Positions 6,469-14,352 of a stretch of 19,851 nucleotides of DNA are shown piece by piece. The translations under genes and the position numbers were made by a program. The notes beneath the pieces were generated by a model, which was not told the origin of the DNA, made no database searches, and worked only from the letters and a program-made list of their open reading frames with translations. The DNA comes from an uncultured Kineothrix sp. (lineage in GTDB: Bacteria; Bacillota; Clostridia; Lachnospirales; Lachnospiraceae), in the NCBI GenBank assembly GCA_910587275.1, contig CAJUMD010000058.1, positions 1 to 19,851 of the forward strand. The letters run 5' to 3'. Each line of letters opens with the position of its first letter. Position 1 is the stretch's first letter.

Positions 6469-8247
6469 TCATTCATCCAAAGAAATATGCGTTTTGCTAA
6501 GTTCTTCCAATGCTTTTTTTCCTGCAATTACCTGATTTACGGCGCTAATCTCCGCGCCCATCCGTCCGGTATAGTACTCATAACTGTTCTTTTTCACGGT
6601 ATATACGATATCATGGAGTGCCTTTTCCCGCTCCTGCTTCGTCTTAAGCTCGGCAAGTTTCGTATTAAAAAGCGCCGCGGCTTCCCGCTGTTCTTCCTCG
6701 TCCGTAAACATGCTGATAATTGACGCAGGCTGGTATTCCCCTTTGGAAAGCCCTTCAAAAAGCCTGTCCGCCACCTTCCGGTAAAGCTCCTCTGTGAAAT
6801 CTTCGGGCGTAATGTACTTCGCAATCTTCGGGTACAGAAACGGTTCCTCCGTAAGCCACGTAATCAGAAGACGCTGGGATTTCTTCCTGTTTTCCTCCGG
6901 CGTGTTCTTTTTGGCTGCCAGCCCCGACTTCGGGCGCACCACCGGAGATGCGAATCCCGTCTGTGCGGCATAGGAAACCACCAGTTTCCTCAAATTCTCC
7001 AAACCGATATGGTACCGCTCCGCCACCGCCTGTACGTAATTTTCCCGCTCTACGTCCTCGGAAAATCCGCACAATTTCCTGGCGATTTCCCGGTGGAAAC
7101 CGGTCTTGGATTCGGGATCCTTTAAGTCATACTCCCGCTCCATCATGCGCAGTTCAAAGAAAAAGCTGTTTTCCGCCTGGTCCATCCGTTCCTGGAATGC
7201 CTCCGCCCCAAGATGTTTGATAAATTCATCGGGATCTTTGTACGGCTCCATGCGGATGACTTTCCCGCTAAGCCCCACTTCCTTTAAAATCCCAATGGCA
7301 CGCAGCGCCGCCTTCACTCCCGCGCCGTCGCTGTCATAAGCGAGCAGTACCTCCTTCACATACCGTTTTAACAGGTTCGCCTGCCCGGAAGTAAACGATG
7401 TTCCAAGCGAAGCCACCGCCTGCGTGAAACCTGCCTGATGCATGGCAATCACGTCCATGTATCCTTCGCAGAGTATCACGTTATTTTTTCGCGACGTCCT
7501 CGCAAAATTTAACCCGTACAGGTTCCGGCTTTTATCAAACACCATGGTCTCCGGCGAATTTAAGTATTTCGGTTTGGCATCCCCCATGACGCGGCCGCCG
7601 AACCCGATGACCCTGTGGTTAATATCCTGGATGGGAAACATGACACGGTTCCAGAACTTATCATGCATTCCGTATTTTTCATCAAAGCCGGCAAGTCCCG
7701 CTTCCTGCACCAGTCTGTCCTTATAGCCCTTGGAACGCAGATACTGCACCAAACTGCTGCCGGACACACCGGCATATCCAAGCCCGAACTTCTGCATGGT
7801 TTCCTTTCCCAAAGCCCGTTCTTCCAAATACCGGCAGCCCTTCTCCCCCTGCGGGGAACGCAGCAGGTAATAGTAATATTTTGCCGCTTCCTTATTGACT
7901 TCCAAAAGGCGGCTCCTGTGCCCTTCCTTCTTCCGCACTTCCTCGGAATACTCCATTTCCGGCAAGTTCACCCCCGCCCTGTCCGCCAGCATCTTCACCG
8001 CCTCGGCAAAAGAATAATTTTCATAGTTCATGATAAACGTAAACACATTCCCCCCAGCCCCGCAGCCGAAACAGTAATACATCTGCTTCCCGCCGGAAAC
8101 GGAAAACGAAGGGGATTTCTCATTATGAAAGGGACACAACCCAAAATGGTTTGCGCCCTTTTTCTGCAAACGGACATAACCGGAAATCACATCTACTATA
8201 TCGTTTTTCATCCGCACTTCTTCCACTAACTCGTCTGGATAGTACAT
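6469..8247 (-). CDS. dnaG: DNA primase
   Basis: DnaG makes the RNA primers for chromosome replication. At 592 residues it has normal length. The CHC2 zinc-binding domain is at the N-terminus with ligands Cys38, His41, Cys59 and Cys62 (CPFH and CFGC). The catalytic core follows, with GFGGRVM near 216. The Toprim motifs are EGYMD (261-265) and DSDGAG (305-310), whose acidic residues bind metal. The last 150 residues are helical and fit the DnaB helicase-binding domain. The start has AAGGAAGG five to six bases upstream of ATG. It follows dgt with a 20-base gap and precedes rpoD, the classic macromolecular-synthesis arrangement. Confidence 0.97.
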   Translation of the reverse strand: MYYPDELVEEVRMKNDIVDVISGYVRLQKKGANHFGLCPFHNEKSPSFSVSGGKQMYYCFGCGAGGNVFTFIMNYENYSFAEAVKMLADRAGVNLPEMEYSEEVRKKEGHRSRLLEVNKEAAKYYYYLLRSPQGEKGCRYLEERALGKETMQKFGLGYAGVSGSSLVQYLRSKGYKDRLVQEAGLAGFDEKYGMHDKFWNRVMFPIQDINHRVIGFGGRVMGDAKPKYLNSPETMVFDKSRNLYGLNFARTSRKNNVILCEGYMDVIAMHQAGFTQAVASLGTSFTSGQANLLKRYVKEVLLAYDSDGAGVKAALRAIGILKEVGLSGKVIRMEPYKDPDEFIKHLGAEAFQERMDQAENSFFFELRMMEREYDLKDPESKTGFHREIARKLCGFSEDVERENYVQAVAERYHIGLENLRKLVVSYAAQTGFASPVVRPKSGLAAKKNTPEENRKKSQRLLITWLTEEPFLYPKIAKYITPEDFTEELYRKVADRLFEGLSKGEYQPASIISMFTDEEEQREAAALFNTKLAELKTKQEREKALHDIVYTVKKNSYEYYTGRMGAEISAVNQVIAGKKALEELSKTHISLDE

Positions 8248-8267
8248 GCTTTCCTTCCTTTTCTATG

Positions 8268-9281
8268 TTAATAATGCCAGGACTTCGGAATAAACAGTTC
8301 CTCATACTGGGCGATGGCAAACCGGTCCGACATGGCTCCTATGTAATCGCACACCGCAATTTCCGGCGCATCCCCATACCGCTTCATCCGCAGTTTCAAA
8401 TACCCGGGAAGTTTGTCCAAATGTTTGAGGTAATATTCATACAGCGACACCATAAGCATTTCCGCCTTATTTTCCTGGCTTTTTGCCGCTTTATTCTCGT
8501 ACACCCGCTCGAACATAAAGCCGCGCAGCTTCCGGAGCGCAGTTTCCACTGCCGGGGACATCCGTATGTCGTCGCTGCCGTAACTGGTGGTCACGATGTC
8601 ATGGATAAAATGATCCAGCCTTTCCCCCGTCGTATACCCTATGACATCGCCGATTTCCTTCGGCACGTCTTCTTCCTTTAAAATACCGCCCCGGATGGAA
8701 TCGTCCATATCGTGGTGGATATAGGCAATCTTGTCCGAAAAACGCACAATCCTGCCCTCCAGCGTATACGGCATACCCCTCGTCTGGTGGTTGCGGATAC
8801 CGTCCCTGACCTCGTCGGTCAGGTTTAACCCAAGCCCGTTCTTCTCCAGCACCTCCACCGTCCGCACACTCTGCTCACTGTGGCAGAACCCGTATGGACA
8901 CACTTTGGCAAGCGCACGTTCACCGGCATGGCCGAAAGGTGTATGCCCCAAATCGTGCCCCAGCGCAATGGCTTCCACCAAATCCTCATTCATCCGCAGC
9001 GCCTTGGCAATCGTGCGCGCATTCTGCGACACTTCCAGCGTATGGGTCAGCCGCGTCCGGTAATGATCCCCTTCCGGCGTCAAAAATACCTGCGTCTTAT
9101 CTTTCAGCCTGCGGAATGACTTGCTGTGGAGTATCCGGTCCCGGTCCCTTTGGTAGACCGGACGGATGTCGCACGGCTCCTCCTCCCGCTGCCGCCCCCT
9201 GCTGTCCATACTGAGGGATGCATAAGGGCTTAAATAGTCCTTTTCCCATTGTTCCAGCTTTTCGCGAATTAACATGCCCAT
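8268..9281 (-). CDS. dgt: dGTP triphosphohydrolase-like HD-domain protein
   Basis: This is a 337-residue HD-domain phosphohydrolase of the Dgt family, which cleaves dNTPs to the nucleoside and tripolyphosphate. The signature is FRRLKDKTQVF (57-67), then TRLTHTLEVSQ with metal ligand His80, then ALGHDLGHTPFGH with the His109-Asp110 pair. A later Asp in the IVRFSDKIAYIHHDMDD segment completes the site. The true substrate cannot be told from sequence, and family members may be regulated by other dNTPs. I chose ATG at 9281, seven bases after GAGAGGG; TTG at 9287 and ATG at 9275 are alternatives. It is the first gene of the dnaG-rpoD run, and its 5' region (9282-9401) is AT-rich without a clear promoter. 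Confidence 0.92.
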   Translation of the reverse strand: MGMLIREKLEQWEKDYLSPYASLSMDSRGRQREEEPCDIRPVYQRDRDRILHSKSFRRLKDKTQVFLTPEGDHYRTRLTHTLEVSQNARTIAKALRMNEDLVEAIALGHDLGHTPFGHAGERALAKVCPYGFCHSEQSVRTVEVLEKNGLGLNLTDEVRDGIRNHQTRGMPYTLEGRIVRFSDKIAYIHHDMDDSIRGGILKEEDVPKEIGDVIGYTTGERLDHFIHDIVTTSYGSDDIRMSPAVETALRKLRGFMFERVYENKAAKSQENKAEMLMVSLYEYYLKHLDKLPGYLKLRMKRYGDAPEIAVCDYIGAMSDRFAIAQYEELFIPKSWHY

Positions 9282-9401
9282 CCCCAAGCCCTCTCTTTCA
9301 CGAACTCCTGCACAGACAATAGTTTCATCTACTTAAAATATTCCGCACCCGACACAAAATTCCTTTATTTTTTCAAAATTTATTTTTTGTACGTTTTTGT
9401 A

Positions 9402-10295
9402 TTACCGGCAGATATCATAAATGAACTCCGCATTTTTCTCCATCGCCTCATAGGCCGTCTTAAAAGGCGACATTTGGAACACATGCCACATTCCCTTAAA
9501 CACATCCATCTGTACCGGCACGTTCGCCTTTACCATTTTCTTATGAAGCATGGTGGCATCGTTCAAAAGCACCTCATTGTCCCCCACCTGTATATATGTG
9601 GAAGGAAAATCCGTAAAATCCCCAAAAAGCGGAGAAATCAGAGGATTGTCCAACTCCTGCCCTTCCGCATAATTATGTATCATCTGCTCCAAATATTCCT
9701 TATGCAGCACCGGGTCCACATCCTTCCGCGTTTCGTGGGATTTCCCGGACGAAGTCAGGTCCGTCCACGGTGACATTAACACCAGCCCCCTTGGCAGAAT
9801 ACGTCCCTCCGCCTTTAACTGATGCACAAGCGAAAGCACCAGGTTTCCCCCTGCCGAATCTCCTGCAAGTATCACGTCCCTCGCCCCGTACCCAAGCAGC
9901 ATCAGGTAATTCCATGCCTTCATCGCATCTTCCAGCGCCGCCGGATAAGGATGCTCAGGCGCCAGCCTGTAATCAAACCCAAGTACATCCATGGACGTGG
10001 ACATGGCAAGTTTGGTTGTTAAGGTGCGGGCATACAGACTGCTGCCCGTGGAATATCCGCCCCCATGGCAGTAGAGAATCACATACTTCTTCATATGGGC
10101 GCGGTCCACCGCCACCCACTCCCCGTACATGCCCTCTATGGAAATCTCACGGACCGCCACATCCTTACTGCTCCCAAGCAGCGCCCCGAAATAATCCTGC
10201 GACTGCCTGTGCTTCTCTATATCCGCATTCTCCACCACGCTGTGTACCCTTTTAATCAGATTCATCAAATTCTGGTTCTTCTTCCGCAAAGCCAT
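9402..10295 (-). CDS. Alpha/beta hydrolase of the hormone-sensitive-lipase type (esterase)
   Basis: This 297-residue esterase/lipase-like hydrolase has the HSL-family oxyanion motif CHGGGYSTGS (76-85) and the nucleophile elbow GDSAGG (145-150, Ser147). The probable catalytic Asp239 is in VGDNEVLL and His271 in GMWHVFQ. The DYRLAPEHPYPAALED segment (108-123) is typical of the group. It likely hydrolyses an acyl or acetyl ester in the cytosol, since no signal peptide is seen. The substrate is unknown. The start is ATG at 10295, five bases after GGAGG; an upstream ATG at 10403 would add 36 unsupported residues. It is transcribed away from an acyltransferase-like gene from a paired promoter, which suggests opposing or linked roles in one ester pathway. 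Confidence 0.9.
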   Translation of the reverse strand: MALRKKNQNLMNLIKRVHSVVENADIEKHRQSQDYFGALLGSSKDVAVREISIEGMYGEWVAVDRAHMKKYVILYCHGGGYSTGSSLYARTLTTKLAMSTSMDVLGFDYRLAPEHPYPAALEDAMKAWNYLMLLGYGARDVILAGDSAGGNLVLSLVHQLKAEGRILPRGLVLMSPWTDLTSSGKSHETRKDVDPVLHKEYLEQMIHNYAEGQELDNPLISPLFGDFTDFPSTYIQVGDNEVLLNDATMLHKKMVKANVPVQMDVFKGMWHVFQMSPFKTAYEAMEKNAEFIYDICR

Positions 10296-10432
10296 AACAA
10301 CCTCCACTGTTCCCACAATTCCACGCCGGTTTCCGCACCCATTTCCATACCGGCTTCCACGTAACCCCCAATTACCGTCCACTCCGTGACCGGTAACATC
10401 CAAACGGCAATTTCCGCGGCCAACTTCCTACA

Positions 10433-10466
10433 ATTCTACCACACTCCTCCCAAAATGTGGTATACT
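10433..10466. promoter_or_regulatory. Back-to-back extended -10 promoters
   Basis: On the plus strand TGTGGTATACT (10456-10466) gives an extended -10 for the acyltransferase-like gene. On the minus strand TGTGGTAGAAT (10443-10433) gives one for the hydrolase. The shared TGTGGTA half-sites form an inverted repeat 12 bases apart. The -35 zone of each lies on the other's -10, so polymerase could probably occupy only one at a time. The 5' leaders would be about 80 bases (plus) and 130 bases (minus). The rest of 10296-10552 holds no gene. Confidence 0.6.
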
Positions 10467-10552
10467 AATAAAAACTTTTGGTTAAAAATAGCAGCATTTT
10501 AGAATACTACCGGTATCAATGATTGATCGACACCCAAAGAAAGAGGAAACCT

Positions 10553-11848
10553 ATGCCCACACCCAAACGCCCCGAACGCAAAACATGGTACAAACTGGAT
10601 CTGTCCGCCATCGTATACCCCACGCTCCAGCGCCGGGATTTTTCCTCCGTATACCGCCTGTCCGTGGTATTAAAGGAACCAATCCTGCCGGACATCCTGC
10701 AGCGTGCCGTGGACACCGCCCTGAAACGTTTTCCCACCTACAAAGTGGCAATCCGCAAAGGACTGTTTTGGCGCTACCTGGAACCGAACAACCGCCCCGG
10801 TCCTTTCGTACAGCCGGACATCAGCAATCCCTGTATGCCCATGCCCTTTAAGGCAAACAACCGTTACCTGATCCGCATCTACTACCACGAATGCCGGATT
10901 GCCTTTGAAGCGCACCACAGTCTCGGCGACGGCACCGGGGGCATGTGCGTACTGCAGACCATCACCGCCGTCTATCTGCGGCTTTTGGGGCATACCGTTT
11001 CAAACGGCGGTTTCGTGCTGGACGTGGACGCGCAACCGGACCCCGAAGAACTGGAAGACGCTTATATGCGCTATGCCAACGCACAGGTGCGCCCGCCCCG
11101 TCCCGGTGAAAAGGCATACCGTGTCCGCGGCACAAAAGAACCTTTTTACACGCTCAACATCATCGACGGCATCATGTCCGTCAAAGAAGTGATGGCGGTG
11201 GCAGCCAAATACAATGCCACAATTACGGAATACCTGAATTCCGTCCTTTTGTACGCCCTGATGCAGAAGCAGGACAACGAATGGCACCGGAAAAAACGCC
11301 CGTTAAAAATCGCCATGCCCGTAAACCTGCGGCGTTTCTTCCCTTCCAAAACGCTGCGCAACTTCATCACCATGATTTACCCGTCCATCGACCCAAGGCT
11401 GGGGGAATATACCTTTGACGAAATCGTTGTCCATGTGCACAATTACATGCGTTATTACATCAACGAAAAATTCCTGCGCGGTGACATCACCACAAATGCC
11501 GCCACCCAGCGTAACCCCGTCATCCGTATCGTCCCTCTTTTCATCAAGGATTTTACCGTACGGTTCTTCTACACCAAAGTGCAGGACCGCAATTCTTCCG
11601 CCGGACTGACCAACATGGGGGCGCTAAAGGTACCGGAGGACATGAAACCCTATATCCGGCGCTTTGATATTTATATGGGACAGCCCTTTTCCTCCCGTAC
11701 CAACTGCGCCATCTCCAGTTTCGGCGATACGCTGACCATTAACTTTGCCAGCAGCATCGCGGAATCCGATGTGGAACGGTATTTCTTCCGGAAACTGGTA
11801 CAGGACGGCATACACGTGAAAATCGAAAGCAACCGCCAAAAGCCGTAA
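10553..11848 (+). CDS. Condensation/alcohol acetyltransferase-like protein
   Basis: This 431-residue protein resembles the CoA-dependent acyltransferase superfamily (NRPS condensation, wax ester synthase, alcohol acetyltransferase). The key evidence is HHSLGDG (121-127), an exact HHxxxDG active-site motif with the second His as expected catalytic base. It lies about 120 residues in, as in that fold. A first lobe (FSSVYRLSVVLKEPILPDIL) and a second lobe from about 210, with IAMPVNLRRFFPS near 260, fit the two-domain layout. No carrier-protein domain is present, so it is a stand-alone enzyme. The reaction would be acyl transfer to a hydroxyl or amine; the acceptor is unknown. The start is ATG at 10553 with AGAGGA five bases upstream; a TTG at 10523 is less likely. 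The zinc-ribbon membrane gene follows after 37 bases, probably in the same operon. Confidence 0.8.
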   Translation: MPTPKRPERKTWYKLDLSAIVYPTLQRRDFSSVYRLSVVLKEPILPDILQRAVDTALKRFPTYKVAIRKGLFWRYLEPNNRPGPFVQPDISNPCMPMPFKANNRYLIRIYYHECRIAFEAHHSLGDGTGGMCVLQTITAVYLRLLGHTVSNGGFVLDVDAQPDPEELEDAYMRYANAQVRPPRPGEKAYRVRGTKEPFYTLNIIDGIMSVKEVMAVAAKYNATITEYLNSVLLYALMQKQDNEWHRKKRPLKIAMPVNLRRFFPSKTLRNFITMIYPSIDPRLGEYTFDEIVVHVHNYMRYYINEKFLRGDITTNAATQRNPVIRIVPLFIKDFTVRFFYTKVQDRNSSAGLTNMGALKVPEDMKPYIRRFDIYMGQPFSSRTNCAISSFGDTLTINFASSIAESDVERYFFRKLVQDGIHVKIESNRQKP

Positions 11849-11885
11849 TCCGGCGGTTCCCATAACACACACCAGGAGGTAACTT

Positions 11886-12590
11886 ATGTCATATTGCGTA
11901 AACTGCGGCGTGGAACTGGATGCCGCCCTGAAATCCTGTCCGCTCTGCCATACACCCGTCATAAACCCGGCGGAACTGAAAAAAGCCCAGCCGGACTTTC
12001 CCTATCCGCAGCAAAAAGGCCAGGTGGAAGTGGTGAAACGCAAGGACCTCGGCATCCTCATCACCATCGTCCTTTCCGCCACCGCTTTAAGCTGCGGGCT
12101 GTTAAACTTACTTGTGTTCACCGGAAACCTTTGGTCTCTGCTCATCATAGGAATCTGTATCCTCTTATTCGTATTCACGCTTCCGGCGGTCATCTGTACC
12201 AGGCTGCCCATATACCTGTCCCTTTTGCTGGACGGCATCGCCATCGGGGTTTACCTGTACATGATTACGTACCTGACCCCGTCCCCGCGCTGGTTCTGGC
12301 AGCTTGCCGTACCCATCGTCGTCCTGGTTACGGCGCTGGTGGAGATCTTCACCTTCCTCGTCCGCAGGCTTCCGGTATCCATTATTTCCACGGCACTCTA
12401 CATCTTTGCGGAAGCCGCCGTGCTCTGCATGGGCATCGAGCTGTTCGTCCACCGCTTTACCGGTACGACACTGCGGCTGTCATGGTCCGCTGTTGTCCTG
12501 ACCGCCTGCGGCATCATCGTCGCCGCCCTCGTTACGATACTCTCCAAGCGCCGCCTGCGGGATGCCGTGCAAAGAAGACTGCATTTCTAG
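11886..12590 (+). CDS. Zinc-ribbon membrane protein, DUF6320-like
   Basis: This 234-residue membrane protein starts with a zinc ribbon: CVNC (Cys4, Cys7) and CPLC (Cys18, Cys21). A charged linker (about 30-53) follows, then about six transmembrane segments (roughly 55-77, 80-100, 107-129, 136-158, 163-185 and 199-219). The tail is basic (SKRRLRDAVQRR). I believe it matches DUF6320, a family seen beside acetyltransferase-like genes in Lachnospiraceae, but this is from memory. The function is unknown; a membrane anchor or partner for the upstream enzyme is a reasonable guess. The ribosome site AGGAGG is seven bases before ATG. The TAG stop is part of the repeat TAGAGCGTGTTTGAAAA. Confidence 0.8.
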   Translation: MSYCVNCGVELDAALKSCPLCHTPVINPAELKKAQPDFPYPQQKGQVEVVKRKDLGILITIVLSATALSCGLLNLLVFTGNLWSLLIIGICILLFVFTLPAVICTRLPIYLSLLLDGIAIGVYLYMITYLTPSPRWFWQLAVPIVVLVTALVEIFTFLVRRLPVSIISTALYIFAEAAVLCMGIELFVHRFTGTTLRLSWSAVVLTACGIIVAALVTILSKRRLRDAVQRRLHF

Positions 12591-12604
12591 AGCGTGTTTG
12601 AAAA
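12588..12604 (+). repeat. GAGC-GTTTGAAAA repeat supplying a stop codon
   Basis: TAGAGCGTGTTTGAAAA begins with the stop codon of the zinc-ribbon gene and differs by one base from TAGAGCATGTTTGAAAA at the nif3 stop (minus strand, 3660-3644). Here the inverted partner arm is absent. Confidence 0.65.
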
Positions 12605-12613
12605 TCGGAATTT

Positions 12614-12720
12614 ACGTCCGCAGATAGATAAACGCGGACGCACGGAAGGAATTTCTTTGCCGGAACAGACAATCCGGCAAAGAACCCCTGCCCGCGCGTC
12701 CGCCCATAAAGAAATCCTTT
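12614..12720. other. Nested inverted repeats between convergent genes
   Basis: The centre is a perfect 12-bp stem, TTCTTTGCCGGA (12653-12664) with TCCGGCAAAGAA (12673-12684), and an 8-base loop. Around it GCGGACGC (12634-12641) pairs with GCGTCCGC (12696-12703), or alternatively with ACGTCCGC (12614-12621). AAGGAATTTCTT pairs with AAGAAATCCTT (12710-12720) with one bulge. No T tract follows on either strand. The region separates the zinc-ribbon gene (plus) from the DUF4125 gene (minus) and may end both transcripts or be a decayed small mobile repeat. Confidence 0.55.
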
Positions 12721-12736
12721 CAGGCTGAATCATTAC

Positions 12737-13363
12737 CTAACCGTGCCGCTTCTCCGCATCTTCTATGCTGCCATATCCGTAAAATTTTGTCTCGTTTTCA
12801 ATAATCTGTTTTTCCAGGTTTTCCCCCTTTTCCCACGCTTCTTTTACCTGGCGGAGAATCAGTTCCACCGTACGGGTGGAATATGTCAAAAGCTCCCCGC
12901 GCAGATAGCTTTCCGTGGAAGACCCGTTTGCCTTGGAATCATCCGCCGTAGTCATCACCCTGCCCTGTGACCGCAGGTTCGGGTAATGCTCCAGCATGTA
13001 TTTGTCCCATTCGTTATGTATTTTTACGATTTCCTCTGCCATCACACGCCTTTCCCCGTCCACTTCCGGCAGATGCCCTTTCACCTGTTCGTATTCTTCC
13101 GGGTAAGTCGCTTCCATCATGCGCGCATATTTTTCAAACAACAGGTTCCGTCCATCCGCATATGCCTGCCGTATATCCTGTGCATAACTTTCCAGTATTT
13201 CCATGTCATACACCATCCACTGGCTCATACGCATACGGAAAAACGTATCCGGATCCTCCTGGCAGGAAGCGCGCCCTCCCGTGTTTTCCACATGCTGGAA
13301 CATATCCCATTCCGCCTGCACGATATCAAAAATCAATTGCTCTTTTGGTGTTATCTCCGCCAT
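12737..13363 (-). CDS. DUF4125 family protein
   Basis: This is a 208-residue soluble protein of the DUF4125 family, recognised by the N-terminal pattern EWDMFQHVENTGGRASCQED followed by FFRMRMSQWMVYD. It is mostly helical and rich in Glu and Tyr, with no signal peptide or membrane segment. No function is known to me; members occur mainly in Clostridia. A single Cys lies in GGRASCQ, a motif I recall as strongly conserved. The start ATG has AGGAG seven bases upstream. It lies 83 bases downstream of the GerMN lipoprotein gene on the same strand, so the two may share a transcript. Confidence 0.8.
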   Translation of the reverse strand: MAEITPKEQLIFDIVQAEWDMFQHVENTGGRASCQEDPDTFFRMRMSQWMVYDMEILESYAQDIRQAYADGRNLLFEKYARMMEATYPEEYEQVKGHLPEVDGERRVMAEEIVKIHNEWDKYMLEHYPNLRSQGRVMTTADDSKANGSSTESYLRGELLTYSTRTVELILRQVKEAWEKGENLEKQIIENETKFYGYGSIEDAEKRHG

Positions 13364-13446
13364 TTTCCTGCTCCTCTCCCTTTTTTATCCCGCGGGGGTG
13401 CTGACTTCTTTTCCTGTTCCTTCCCCGCGCCCCGGCATTCCGGACA

Positions 13447-14064
13447 TTAACGGTCCGATGCACCGGTATCCGGCTGCCAAAACGTCAATTCTTCCCCATA
13501 GGAACCATGGCGTGTTTCCAGTATTTCGCCTTCCACGGTCAGCAGCAGCCCGTCCGCCCCGTAATTTTCCAAAAACGTATTGGTAAGCGCCGCCATCACC
13601 ACTTTTTCACCGCTTTCCCCCATGGTTTTCACATATTCCCCGAACGCCTTGGACAAATCCAGTGCCAAAAGTTTCCTGCCCTGCCCGTCCGTTTCCCCAA
13701 AACCGAGAACTTTCGTATCGATGGACACGATATTATGGCGGGAAAGGCTTTTCAGCACTTCCTCCGGCGTCATTACCTCTACGGCAAGAACTTCCTTTTC
13801 CAGTCCGTCCGCTTTGCCGTTGCTGTAATAAACTGCCATTTCCTCGCATTCGGCATATGTATATTCCACATCCGTACCCACAGGCTGTGCCGCCGCCACG
13901 GAAACTTCCACACTGCCTTCCATTCCTGCCGCACCCTCCATGGATGCGGAATCCTCCGGCTGGTCACAGGCGGCAAAGACCATGAGTACAAACATCATGG
14001 CAAGCGCCATCCATTTCTTTTTTCCTCTTTTCTTCCTATTTACCGTATGTTCCACATTTTTCAT
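13447..14064 (-). CDS. GerMN-domain lipoprotein
   Basis: This 205-residue exported protein starts with a long basic region (KKRGKKK), then a hydrophobic segment ending in VFAAC with Cys33 as probable lipidation site. The -3 residue is Phe rather than the usual Leu, so lipidation is likely but not certain. A linker rich in Glu, Ala and Ser follows to about 65. The rest (about 68-195) fits a GerMN domain: a YYSNGKADGLEKEV strand, a TKVLGF...KLLALDLSKAF strand pair, a helix with MAALTNTFLENYGADGLLLTVEGE, and TRHGSYGEEL near the end. GerMN occurs in spore germination (GerM) and in other envelope proteins, so sporulation is possible but not shown. The ATG has AGGGAG six bases upstream. Confidence 0.8.
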   Translation of the reverse strand: MKNVEHTVNRKKRGKKKWMALAMMFVLMVFAACDQPEDSASMEGAAGMEGSVEVSVAAAQPVGTDVEYTYAECEEMAVYYSNGKADGLEKEVLAVEVMTPEEVLKSLSRHNIVSIDTKVLGFGETDGQGRKLLALDLSKAFGEYVKTMGESGEKVVMAALTNTFLENYGADGLLLTVEGEILETRHGSYGEELTFWQPDTGASDR

Positions 14065-14107
14065 ATTAATCTCCCTCCGACCGTATTGGTCCGGTCAAGC
14101 CTGCTTT

Positions 14108-14135
14108 ATTCTAACACAACCCGTAAAAAAAGCAA
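14108..14135 (-). promoter_or_regulatory. Probable promoter of the GerMN lipoprotein gene
   Basis: On the minus strand TGTTAGAAT gives an extended -10 (TAGAAT at 14113-14108), with TTGCTT (14135-14130) as -35 after 16 bases. The distance to the start codon is about 35 bases. Confidence 0.45.
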
Positions 14136-14150
14136 AGCTGTTTTTTCTTT

Positions 14151-14179
14151 TTGACAACCCCTGTCCCATCCCCTATACT
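14151..14179 (+). promoter_or_regulatory. Strong sigma-70 promoter of the alpha-xylosidase gene
   Basis: TTGACA (14151-14156), a 17-base spacer and TATACT (14174-14179) form an almost perfect promoter. Transcription would start near 14186 and leave a leader of about 165 bases. A second -10 (TATAAT, 14273-14278) without a good -35 lies closer to the gene. Confidence 0.8.
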
Positions 14180-14352
14180 GAAAGTTTCCAAATCTGCGGG
14201 GAAACCGGGGGCAGAAGAAATCCGCTGCGCTTCATCCTGAAAAAACGGTATACACCCATGCACGTTATCCTTTATAATATCTGATAAGAATGGCTTTCCA
14301 CAAGCACAGCGGAAGTGGAAAAGCAATAAAAAGGAAAGGAACGGTACAAACC

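Noticed and set aside
14236..14256. Catabolite-repression (cre) site before the alpha-xylosidase
   Set aside because: TGAAAAAACGGTATACA has the central ACGG but its half-site spacing is two bases too long for a cre palindrome.
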